Of a stretch of DNA of 64,000 nt, positions 39,318 to 55,740 are shown piece by piece. Numbering within the stretch: the first letter of the stretch is position 1; the number at the start of each line of letters is the position of its first letter. The stretch is taken from assembly GCA_963662155.1 (NCBI GenBank), contig OY759263.1, positions 25,271,548 through 25,335,547 of the forward strand, written 5' to 3'. The position numbers and the translations under genes are program-made. A model generated the notes under the pieces. That model did no database searches. It worked only from the letters and a program-made list of their open reading frames with translations, and was not told the origin of the DNA. The DNA comes from Lamellibrachia columna. Its lineage: Eukaryota > Annelida > Polychaeta > Sabellida > Siboglinidae.

Positions 39318-39925
39318 CCTTTAATGAATGGTCAGATTTCCATCGTCCAGCGGTTATATTATAGCCATGCATGTCGGCTAATTAATACATATTACATCAT
39401 CGCATTATATTTACCAGTTTTACTTTTATTACGTCTTATGTCCACTCCATATAACTGGCTATAACATGCCTCAGTCCCACATCAATACCGTCATTGCAAC
39501 ATAGTTGCTGTTTTTTTCACTGATTAGCTCGACTCCCTTGCTACATTGTTCAGATTGGTATCCTTTGATCTCGCACTATGGCTCACAGCTGGATAAACGC
39601 TTCGGCTTACAGTTAACTCCAGTCGTTACGGCGTCCACTTAGTATTACCTCGCCACTCGGTCTGGTCACTCCGTCAAGGTCACGTGTTGTCGTGGGGGGT
39701 GGGGTGGGTGGGGTGGGTGATATTATTATTAACGTGTATATTCTTTGTTCCTATGTCCACTATCGATGACTACTGGTTATCTTTCGGTACTCCTACAGTC
39801 GCTAGGGGGCGCTGCGCACGGCTACAACCGTCAGGGGGCGCTCTGATTGGCTGCGCGCGCAACCGGAAGTCGTTCAGACACATGGCCTCCGACCATTAAG
39901 GATTCAAAAACCTCCACTAACTACT
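39318..39925 (-). repeat. Right terminal inverted repeat of the foldback element
   Basis: Near-perfect inverse of 26628-27232, ending CCTCCACTAACTACT followed by the TATATG duplication. Confidence 0.9.
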
Positions 39926-39931
39926 TATATG

Positions 39932-40090
39932 GCACGTCCATGATATGACTGTCGGTGGTGGTTCCCGCACAAACAACATGTGTGAAGCCTGGAACAGAGG
40001 TTTCAGCACCCTCGTTGGCCATCCCACCCTACGATATGGACACTTATTGAAGCCCTATGTAAGGACTTTTCTTCTGTGGAGGGAACCAAG
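39932..40090 (+). pseudogene. MULE transposase relic, 3' part of the split second copy
   Basis: Resumes at GGCACGTCCATGATATGACT, and encodes SRTNNMCEAWNR and a frameshifted GHPTIW segment, equivalent to 718-890. Confidence 0.65.
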
Positions 40091-40690
40091 CGCTTCAACC
40101 AGCTAGGTCAACCACCAAGGAACCACGCGCCTCAACCATCTAGGTTAACTACCAAGGAACAGTGCGCCTCAACCAGCTTGGTCAACAACCGAGGAACCGT
40201 GCGCCTCAACCAGCTAGGTTAACTACCAAGGAACAGTGCGCCTCAACCAGCTTGGTCAACAACCAAGAAACCATGCGCCTCAACCACCTAGGTCGACAAC
40301 CAAATAACCATGCGCATCAACCAGTTAAGTCAACCACCAAGGAACCATGCGTATAAACCAGCTAGGTCAACCATCAAGGAACCATGCGCATCGAACAGCT
40401 AGGTCAACCACGAAGGAACCATGCGTATCAACCAGCTAGGTCAACCACCAAGGAACCATGCGCATCGTCCAACAAGGTCAACCACCAAGGAATTATGCGT
40501 ATCAACCAGCTAGGTCAAAACACCAAGAAACCATGCGTATCGTCCAGCTAGGTCAACCACGAAGAAACCTTGCGTATCAACTAGCTAAGTCAACCACGAA
40601 AGAACCATGGGCATCAACCAGCTAGGTCAACAACCAAGGAACCATGCGCATCATCCAGCTAGGTCAACCACCAAGGAATCAATCGCATTA
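40085..40690 (+). repeat. 37-bp minisatellite, about 16 copies
   Basis: Unit about CCAGCTAGGTCAACCACCAA followed by GGAACCATGCGCATCAA. ATGCG recurs at 40384, 40421 and 40458. Only two copies exist at 890-960. Confidence 0.93.
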
Positions 40691-41348
40691 TCCAGAAAAA
40701 GAGGTAGATTTCCGGGGGGGGGGGCGCAAATAACCTAGGAGGCAAATGTTCGGGGAGAGGCAAGTGTCTTAGGGGCAAATGTCTCAGGAGGGGGCAAGTG
40801 ACCACAACCCGTAGCCAAGTGGCCGGGCTCGGTTCATGACTCCAGAATATTCGGGGAATCACCACTGTTTGACGCGTTTGAGTCACACCAGAAGCCACTG
40901 ACAGGGTGTTTCTTGGCGACAGTGGCTACATGCTTCGAGACTGCTGCCATGGGATTACCAAGAAGGAGTGTATACAGACGCGAAGCACTGTCGAACGAGG
41001 CAGTAGTGTGCTAAAACGTCGATGGCATTGCCTGCACTGTGAGATCTCCCTCACTCTAACATAGGTATGCAAAGTTATATGTTATATGTGTGTGTGATGC
41101 GGCACAACCGTACAACATAACTCGGATTGCCACCACCTCCAGGGAATGACACCGATCTTCAGCCAGACGACAACCCTCTACCAACGTACATGAGCAATGC
41201 CCCCACTGTGGCCGAGCGGGTATGCACTACTGCAGGGAAAGCAGCTAGAGATGCTGTTGTGAGAAATTACTTTTGATAATAGTCTGACAGTGTGTTGAAG
41301 TAATCACTAGAACATTTGAACTCATGTTTACGAACTGATATTCAATTC
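40690..41348. other. Second copy of 965-1645; no gene seen
   Basis: Aligns with 965-1645, with short deletions (for example 40940-40985). It includes the G-rich GGCAAATGTC words and the same tRNA-like A box at about 41208. Confidence 0.6.
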
Positions 41349-41573
41349 ACTTACTGAAAGCAACTATGTATAACGTAACTGAAACACCAATAATACCATG
41401 GTGTCTCTCAATAACATTGTAGGTGAAATACATGACGACTAAAAGTTGGTGGTATTTATATATCACATACTTTTAATCCTCTTCTACTTCACCTACAATT
41501 GTATTGACAAACATCACTAAGTGTCACATCATTGACGTGTCAATTGCATTGTACACAGTTGCTTTCAATAAGT
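41349..41573. mobile_element. MITE-like hairpin element (copy 2)
   Basis: Duplicate of 1646-1871 with the same ACTTACTGAAAGCAACT terminus. The right end is diverged (CAATAAGT). Confidence 0.6.
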
Positions 41574-41589
41574 GTTCATGCATGTAAAA

Positions 41590-42300
41590 CTACTGTAGTT
41601 GCAGATCGCGTTGCAATTTAATAATCTGCAACTGTGTCTTCTCTTCTTTCAATTGCATCAATTTGATTTTTTTTCGTTTTTGGGACTGAAGAATAGATAA
41701 TAGTATCACGAGTTGTGAATCAGCGAACTTGATATGTTCTTCAGTAAGTCCATCGAGACCTAGTGACTTGTTGCATGATAATTCATTAATAATATTCATC
41801 AGTTCACCTGCATCAATAGTCATTCCAGTTTTCTAAGTAACGCAACCAAAGTGAACTTTATCACAACGGCTGTCTTTCTCACTGTTAACAATATTTTCAA
41901 AGTAGTACTTCCACATTGACCCAATGTTCCATCGCCGTGGACACCTTTAATGTTCGTGGGAAGTTTAACTTTACTGTTTGTATAGTGCTTAATTTCTTTG
42001 CAGAACTTACGACGATACTTTTTACACATGTTTTGTGCAATGCTATCAGCGATTATATTTTCTTTGTCCTTTTTACATTTTCTGATCGCATGCTTAAATG
42101 TAATTCTGGATAATTTGATAAGATTAAAAACAGCACCTTGTCTGGGTTTGCCTATCTCTCTAAAAAGCTTACAATTTATTCTGGATAGTTTCATTAGATT
42201 AAAAAGATCAGCTTGTCTGGGTTTGCCTATCTCTCTACAAAGCCAGTGAGCATCACGAGCTGCACTGTGAAGCTCTTTACTTTTACTTGCTATATGCAAT
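41590..42300 (-). pseudogene. LINE fragment (linker and RT start), copy 2
   Basis: Equivalent to 1900-2515. On the minus strand it reads AARDAHWLCREIGKPRQADL, then a duplicated FREIGKPRQGAVFNLIKLSR, KKDKENIIADSIAQ, and further on NELSCNKSLGLDGLTEEHI. The LDGLTEEH block is nearer the family consensus than in copy 1. Confidence 0.6.
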
Positions 42301-42311
42301 ATACCTGCTTG

Positions 42312-42315
<4 letters not shown>

Positions 42316-42402
<87 letters not shown>
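42316..42402. repeat. (TA)n microsatellite
   Basis: Followed by GCAAGCATATATATTGCACAA, a partial inverse of the left flank (TGCTTGCACTATAT), so the array sits inside a small imperfect palindrome. Confidence 0.9.
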
Positions 42403-42404
<2 letters not shown>

Positions 42405-42707
42405 GCAAGCATATATATTGCACAATAGGCGGATCCAGAGGGGGGTTTAGGGGGTCCGGACCCCCCTTTTTGAGTTCCAAAAATCCATTGCAATCGCATG
42501 TCAACGGGGGACAAAGGCATTGCCAAGAAACAACACAAGGTCAAATTGTTGCTTTCTACGTACAAATTATTTAGTAGCTGGCCGACGTTCTAGCACAGGC
42601 GATATTATACATGGCGTCCAGCGTATCCCCAAAGTTATTCTTAGCATTAACGGTGACGTTGTTCATATATTCACTGCACACCCACACAGCACGCATGTGT
42701 ACACACA

Positions 42708-42747
<40 letters not shown>

Positions 42748-43095
42748 CACACACGCGCGCGCGCCCACCTTATGTTAGACAATGTCTCCCCGCGAAATAA
42801 AAAATATCTGGCTGCAATGAGTAAGCCCTCTTTCTCATTGCAGCCAGGTATTCCGGGTTGATGCGATTGCAGTCCAAGGAATGGCCAGAATGTTGGGACG
42901 TCATTTACACATTGTGACCAGCCAGGAGCAGAGCACGAAACAAGGCTACTCAGTCAACAAAATCACAGCCAATTCTAACTCTGGCACACGAGATCCTCTG
43001 CTCTTCGGACATGTTGGAGAGCAGCATTACATTAAGTCTTGGTAATAATGACGGTGTGTTATGTGTTATTAGTGTAGGAACATTATATCGTGCAA
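42403..43095. other. Insertion relative to copy 1; no gene recognised
   Basis: 42403-43095 has no counterpart between 2580 and 2600. 42440-42475 is a G-rich then C-rich stretch (GGGGGTCCGGACCCCCC, a perfect palindrome). 42700-42760 is a GCAC/CGCG-rich tract. 42808-42850 contains AAAATATCTGGCTGCAATGA and an inverted TCATTGCAGCCAGGTATT, a short hairpin. Confidence 0.5.
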
Positions 43096-43099
43096 AATG

Positions 43100-43139
43100 T
43101 TAAAAAAAACACCCGTGCACCCGTGGACCCGCGGACACG

Positions 43140-43216
<77 letters not shown>

Positions 43217-43255
43217 GCGCACGCACGCACGCACGCACACCCGCGCACACACACA
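43100..43255. repeat. (CA)n/(GCAC)n microsatellite
   Basis: CA dinucleotides followed by CGCA tetranucleotides, equivalent to 2585-2700. Confidence 0.95.
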
Positions 43256-44620
43256 GTTGAACAACAGTTATTAAAACAAAGCTGATATGAACATAGTTTC
43301 TAGTATCTAGTTGTTTCCAGCACCCGGCAACGTTCTATTAACTGACTACAGTCTGTATAGTTACACTATGGTTAGAATGTCATGGCCTTTTGAGGTCTCA
43401 TTCAATTAGTTAGCCTTTTCAGAACTTTATCGCCAAGCACCAGATGTACTGTGTCCGGTTTGCGTCTTAAATTCAGAACTATGGCATGAAAGGCGGATGT
43501 GCTAATCACTACATTTAAATTTTTGGGTTTGTAATATAAGTACTCAACGTCAATTAGTTATGTCATTATGTTCCTCTTTCTATGGTGTGTGTATTTCTAT
43601 GATGCATTTTCATTTACATGGCGCAAAGGTCTCAGGAAACTTTTTAATCTACCAGTTTGCACTCACTGTTATTATATGGCACTACTATTACTTTTAGCAG
43701 AATGTCTCCCGATTCAAATTCAGATCATGAATCGAATGGTAAGCTTTATACAGAGTAGTTTAACATGCATTAAATGTTTGGATAGACTCTCTTGAGAGGG
43801 CAATCTAGCCCTTCGGGGTATTGGTTCATATATGTCTAAAAGTTTCAATTACACTTTGTCTCAATTAAAACTTGATGCCACGACTTTCTATAATATGAAA
43901 CCTAGCAACTTTTATTATATCATTCAGAACCACTATCAGAATGGGCTGGATGAGAAACTATTAAAGTTTCCTTGGCAAAGGATGTGCTGAATAATATAGA
44001 GAATGCGTGGAGCACTTTTTTTTGTCAAATACGTGATAGTTTCTTTGTGTGCAAAGATACTTCAATTGTATTTGAACTGTACACATTGTCGTACGAATAA
44101 ATATATATTTTACTATTACTACACTACCGTGTCTCTGCAATAATACTGATACAGAGTTAAGACGATTACGTGTTGGTTTAGTCAATTGCAGTATACTCGT
44201 TTGGTGTAGGCCTACCTACAGGTGTAAATGAAGCAAAATCCACTGCGTTTTGCCGAAACTCTAGACTCAAAAGTAGTTTCACCTCGTCTACTGTTAATTT
44301 GACATTTGAAGTTAAGCTTATGTGACGAATACAAGAAACTACATAAGACTACTTTATCACGATTTTTATATTTTCAGCAAATCCGTATTAAAACGGGACA
44401 CGGCCCAAGGCCCTATACCTCCCAAAAATCCGTATTGTTTACTTACGACGTCGCATGTCTGAAGTTTGGGTTGATTACATTAGGCCCTAACTCGATTAAA
44501 ACCGGATAATTGGTGTCCCAAATTACACCAAGTGTTTTGTCTAAAAATGGAAGGGGGATACCATACACACGCCGAGGCGCTTCACGGCTCGTTTCGCGCC
44601 TTTGTCGCTTCATACAATAT
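43255..44620 (+). pseudogene. LINE C-terminal relic, copy 2
   Basis: 43590-43795 encodes FTWRKGLRKLFNLPVCTHCY, then LAECLPIQIQIMNRMVSFIQ, a LINE ORF2 C-terminal block (WRK.LR...LP..TH...L). 43860-43975 keeps a conserved open stretch (LKLDATTFYNMKPSNFYYII) also present at 3300-3420, probably the element's last codons. The rest to 44620 is non-coding and shared with 3400-4080. Confidence 0.5.
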
Positions 44621-44712
44621 ATATATACAATATATATATACAATATATATACAATATATATATACAATATATATATACAATATATATATATACAATATAT
44701 ATATATATATAT
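44618..44712. repeat. (ACAATATATAT)n array
   Basis: An irregular AT array with ACAA every 10-14 bases, in place of the pure TA run at 4222-4312. Confidence 0.9.
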
Positions 44713-44844
44713 AATTACTTCACCCATGCCACAACTTGCATTTGATGTACAAATAGTTCTCCATATATTTGTAAACTCCTAATTTTTGCCAAGGCGTCGT
44801 AATTGTATTTAAAAAAAATTCGTTGTTCTTTAAAACAATGTTAC

Positions 44845-47464
44845 TGGATTTGTGCTCTGAGTTCGAACTGATAGTGACGAACACCATGTTCAAGCAGAAG
44901 GATGAACGCAAGACCACCTGGATGCATCCTCGTTCCGGACACTGGCATATGATCGACTTCATCATCACGAGGTGTCGGGATAAGATGGACATCCACAGTA
45001 CTTTGTGCTCTGAGTTCGAACTGATAGTGACGAACACCATGTTCAAGCAGAAGGATGAATGCAAGACCACCTGGATGCATCCTCGTTCCGGACACTGGCA
45101 TATGATCGACTTCATCATCACGAGGTGTCGGGATAAGATGGACATCCACAGTACTCGAGCCATGCGTGGAGCTAACTGCTGGACCGATCACCATATGCTG
45201 AGGTCAAAAGTGGCATTTAGAGTACGACAAAAGCACAACAGGCAAGGGGTAAGAAAACCGACCAAGCTAAACACAGCAAAACTACGTACCATCAGTCATA
45301 GGGAGAGCTTCGAGCAGGAGATGGACAGCGCTCTCGCCCAATGGGAGGAGAAGGAAAGCTCAACACCAGATGAGGAATGGGCAGCTCTGCAACAGGTAGT
45401 ATACAACACAGCTAAAACATTTCTCGGCAAGCCAGACATAAAACACCAGGACTGGTTCGACCCCAACGACCAGGAGCTACACAATCTAATGAGCAGAAGA
45501 GACCAATCCCACCAGAGAGTGTTGCAGACCAGGAGTACTAGATCCACCATTGCAGCGTACAAAGATGCCTGCAGACTGCTACAAAAACGCACCCGTGCCC
45601 TGAAATCAGAATGGTGGGAAATGAAGGCAGAGGAGCTGCAGAGATCTGCAGACAGAAACGACACGAAGGGCTTCTACAATGGACTGAATGAAGTGTGGGG
45701 ACCCGCGAAAAAGGGACCTGTTCACCTGAGGTCAACAGATGGAATGGAGACCTTCTCCGACAGCAAGAGAGTTGTGGCAAGATGGAGTGAACACTTCCAA
45801 AAACTACTCAACGTCCCTGGCGACATAGAACATGAAGCTCTTGTCAACATCCAGCAGCGCATTACCAATACATGCCTTGATGAGATTCCAAACATGGATG
45901 AGATGGCTAGAGCAATCGCCGGCCTGAAAGATGGCAAAGCACCTGGGGGTGATGGAATTCCTGCTGAAGTATGGAAGCACGGAGGAGACAATCTGTCCAA
46001 CAGACTGCACCAATTAATCACCAAAGCCTGGGAGGAGGGTTCTGTACCACAAGCGTGGAAGGATGCCAGCATTGTAACCATCTACAAGAAAGGAGATCGA
46101 ACAGACTGTGGGAACTACAGAGGAATCTCTCTTCTTTCCATAGCAGGCAAGATCTTCGCTAGGATCCTGCTCAACAGACTATCTATTCACATAACACCAG
46201 AAGTAGTTCAGGAGACACAGTGGATATGATATTTTGTCTCCGACAACTACAAGAAAAGTGCATTGAGCAGGACCGACCACTATACATGGTATTTGTCGAC
46301 TTCACGAAGGCGATTGATACAGTCGGAAGGACCGGGCTATGGCAGCTACTGAGGAAATATGGATGCCCAGAGAAATTCACAACCATGATCGAGGCTCTAC
46401 ATACGGGAATGATGGCGAATGTGAGTGTTGGAGGGGAAGTCTCGGAAACGTTCGGTGTTACCAATGGTGTCAAGCAAGGCTGTGTACTGGCCCCCACGCT
46501 CTTCTCCATCATCCTATCAGCAATGCTCGTCGAGGCTTTCCGAGGCATGGGAGATGGCGTCTATATACAGTCAAGACAGAGCGCTGACCTATTCAACGTC
46601 GCACACTTCAGAGCGAAGACCAAGACTACCCAGATACTTGTGAGAGAGCTGCTATACGCAGATGACAGTGCACTGGTTGCCCACTCTGCTGAAGATATAC
46701 AGAGAATAGTGGATGCTTTCTCCGATGCATCAAAGAAGTTCGGCCTGAAGATTAACATCAAGAAGACGGAAGTGCTGTACCAACCCAACTCTACAAGAAC
46801 CCGAGAGGAGGATATCAATGTTGATGGAAACAAGCTGAACTCTGTTCCGGAATTCACCTACCTCGGAAGCACTATATCAAGTGATGGACGCATTGATGCT
46901 GAAATACAGAGGAGGATGGCCAAGGCTAGCGCATCTTTCGGCCGATTACGCCAGAGACTCTGGAACAACCACCATGTGTCTACGCGGGTCAATGGCAAGA
47001 TCTACCGCGCAATTGTGCTATCCACCTTACTATACGGAGCCGAGGCCTGGACAGTGTACAGACGACAGGTGAAAAAGCTGCATGCCTTCATGATGCGACA
47101 TCTGCGTTCGATCATGAGGCTAACCTGGAAGGACAAAGTGACAAACATACTCGGTCGGATAGGGCTGCCCTCTATGGAAGATCTTCTGATCAAAAAGAAT
47201 CTCCTGTGGACTGGACACCTCATGAGGATGTCATCAGACAGGCTACCAAAGCAGATCCTCTACTCTCAATTGTCTTCTGGTCACAGACAGAGAGGACGCC
47301 CTCGTCTCCGGTTCAAGGATACCATCAAGAGAAACCTCAAGCTGAGAGACATAAAGACCGACTCATGGACATCACTCTCACAGCAGAGAACTAAATGGAG
47401 TGCGGCGGTCAAGAAATGAAAGCAGTCTTTGTCGCATAGCGACTGACAGCATGATGATGATGAC
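44845..47464 (+). mobile_element. LINE with endonuclease remnant and reverse transcriptase (5'-truncated)
   Basis: Two long frames, 44845-46229 and 46220-47419. The first starts in the C-terminal endonuclease (GHWHMIDFIITRCRDKMDIH, duplicated, then the SDH-like TDHHML at about 45180). The RT begins at 45900 (LKDGKAPGGDGIPAEVWKHG) and NYRGISLLSIAGKIFARILL. The second has FVDFTKAIDTVGR, NGVKQGCVLAPTLFS, the intact catalytic YADD (about 46655) and a long C-terminal domain with LLYGAEAWTVYRRQVKK and GHLMRM. At about 46215 a small deletion and frameshift removes the expected QCGFR-type block, so it is probably inactive. It ends in GATGATGATGA. Absent from copy 1 at 4443. RTE-like by its tail and C terminus, but the clade is uncertain. 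It would have copied its RNA into DNA at the target nick. Confidence 0.88.
44851..45156 (+). repeat. 153-bp in-frame tandem duplication in the LINE
   Basis: 44851-45003 and 45004-45156 are nearly identical, starting TGTGCTCTGAGTTCGAACTG. Each encodes the same 51-residue endonuclease segment. They differ at very few bases (R/C at one codon). Confidence 0.95.
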
Positions 47465-47887
47465 GTTACTCAAGAGCACAATTGGAATGTCGTAACAAGT
47501 CGTAAACAACAATGGCGTTGCCTTGCCAACCAATCGTTTATATGACTTCGTCACCCGTCCATTTTTTATTTGTGTTCAATAAGTGTTCGCTGGGAGAATC
47601 ACTTTCGTATTATTTTCCAAACTTTCCGTTTACGCGCCTACCAAATTAGTTCATAAGATGACATTTTTGAAATCGTGGTTTGTCGACGTTATTGTGATGC
47701 GAAGTACATGTCCCAACAAAGAAGAAACAGCTTGGAAAGGTGACACTATTAAGTTTGGTATGTTATATTTCCTTTTTATTTAGTATGCATGTTCGCACAC
47801 GGTATGTTAGCATAATGAGTATGGCGGAGTGTGGCGGAGTGGGTTGCTTCCGATGTGCTGCCAAAGTTAGCACAGTCTTCATGCAGC
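47465..47887. other. Non-coding spacer, copy 2
   Basis: Aligns with 4444-4890. Nothing coding recognised. The 10-bp GTGTGGCGGA unit is present about twice. Confidence 0.6.
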
Positions 47888-48635
47888 CGAGGATCGTCAC
47901 TAATTGTTGGTAACCAGTGATCAATATGTACAAGCGTCACGGTCCGTATATGTACTTATGGAATGTGTTAATGCCATAGATGACTTCTGTTTCCGCCCTC
48001 CATGGTGTGTCAAAAATAACACACCTACTACTACAGGTGAAGCATATGAAGCCAACCGTGATGGCCTACGAATGAACCAGCACCTGCTGTGACAGCAGCG
48101 GCTCATTGCACTGGGCTATGGCCGTGTCACATTCTGGAGTATACACATTTCCACGTATGCTCCTTCGTCAGCAGTTGGTGCGGTGGAAGCAGAACGGAAA
48201 ACATCCGGGATACAAACTAAGCATAGTAGTGGATCAACCCCAGTTAGGAACTACTTGACGCCTCCTGGAACGAAAACTATGCCATATCTACATGAATTCC
48301 TCACTGTTCCAACCGTATGAGCACTTCATTCAGAACATGGAGATGTTCTTGATCCGACTCAGCCGTGATCAAAATGTCATATTGCAAGCACATGACATGA
48401 TCCATCCCTTCAGGATCTGATCCTTAACCGACTGGAAGATACGTGGAGTACTGCTTACCCCGTATGGCACACACACGTAGCAATATATTCCTTTGTGGAT
48501 GTTCACGGTCTCATAGTTTTTTGACTCGACATCCAGCTCCAACTGCTAGTATGCGAGCATTATATCAAGTTCGCTGAACACTTTACCACCGACTAGTGAC
48601 GCGAATAGATCTTCCACGTTTGGCAGCGATCGTAA
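47888..48635 (-). pseudogene. Ty3/gypsy pol relic, copy 2
   Basis: Equivalent to 4888-5450 but retaining the blocks lost there. At about 48396-48470 the minus strand passes through the RT catalytic loop region (EGMDHVMCLQYDILITAES), where the family has Y-x-D-D and this copy reads LQYD. RNase H start (SRLASYASPVVVGVLF) at about 48100-48010. Truncated at 48630, where copy 1 continues. Confidence 0.7.
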
Positions 48636-48690
48636 TAATATAAAATAATATTTTCTTCTATTAAGGCAACTGCATTGAAAGAGACCCTTT

Positions 48691-49070
<380 letters not shown>

Positions 49071-49071
49071 G

Positions 49072-50189
<1,118 letters not shown>

Positions 50190-50689
50190 TGATGGGGGAC
50201 GCTTTACCCGATTTTAGCCTATCCAGTTGTGGCACGTTTAACATACGTTATTCAATTTATACATAACTTAAACGGGAATGACATTCAACACCAATACAAA
50301 TACAAAAACCCAACCGACACAATAGCAACCATGTGAATACTGTGTCGTCCGAACAAAAACACCACCAGTTCTTATTTATCTCGTCTTGTTGAAATATTAC
50401 ACCATGACATTAAAAAATATCCTTATTGGTTTTTCTCAAAGAAAAAAATTATGAATTGCGAATCATTGTTACAAAGAGAGTAACGGCCTCGACAAAATTT
50501 TGAAATAGGATGTAGCTAAGAACCCTGCAACAGGAAGTTAATTAGTCGTTCGAATAGAAATTATATTGTCACGATCCCGGACGCGAACATCAGCTTGACT
50601 GGCCGAGACGTAGTGCAGTTACTGCCCGAGACCGCGACGACTGAGTGAACGCCTTCAGTGCTCATAACTCGAGCCTTCTATCCGCTGTC
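50190..50689 (+). promoter_or_regulatory. FReD B upstream region and presumed 5' UTR
   Basis: Near-identical to 9250-9780, with scattered substitutions and no clear TATA box. Likely shares regulation with copy A. Confidence 0.45.
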
Positions 50690-55401
<4,712 letters not shown>

Positions 55402-55523
55402 GTGATTACGCAAAACTTGCATATGCGTATGTGTGTTTTATTCGTGAATGCTCGCTTGCAACTATATGTGTAGACACGCATATATGTGTACACACATATA
55501 ACGCTCGCGCATGCACACATGTA

Positions 55524-55555
<32 letters not shown>

Positions 55556-55740
55556 CATAATAAACATGTAGTAATTTAGATATACAATTCCACATTATTG
55601 ACACGAAGCAATCAATTTACGGTCTTCGGAGGAAGCACGTTTTGTTATCGACTGGTAAAAGATAGCCGGTTCAGGAGTATGAAAACGATACAACAGTTCA
55701 GTAATTTCAAATTAATACAACAGGTGACTGCACGTTACAG
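55402..55740 (+). other. Start of FReD B intron 4
   Basis: Aligns with 15181-15231 plus 16924-17080 of copy A (LINE-free). Has a short CGCA tetranucleotide array at 55525-55556. Confidence 0.75.

Larger units (their letters stand above)
26628..39925. mobile_element. Giant non-autonomous foldback element (Polinton-like ends)
   Basis: A 13,298-base insertion flanked by a perfect 6-bp duplication TATATG (26622-26627 and 39926-39931) inside the MULE relic. Its empty site is visible at about 710-716. Ends begin AGTAGTTAGTGGAGG and finish with the complement. The outer 605 bases of each end differ at about six positions by eye. Inner blocks are inverted copies in order: 207-bp array, GTGTTTGTTCGTTCACCTAG marker, 35-bp array, and about 100 bases around TGACGTCAG. 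Left arm 26628-31153, right arm 33237-39925. The spacer holds 20-bp, 62-bp and 10-bp repeats. No gene was found. 6-bp duplication, AG start and long TIRs are known Polinton/Maverick traits. Membership is inferred, because neither polymerase nor integrase is present. Confidence 0.85.

Noticed and set aside
44720..45194. Long minus-strand frames opposite the LINE (44720-45163, 45296-45664 and others)
   Set aside because: Shadows of the + strand endonuclease/RT frames, which contain the conserved motifs.
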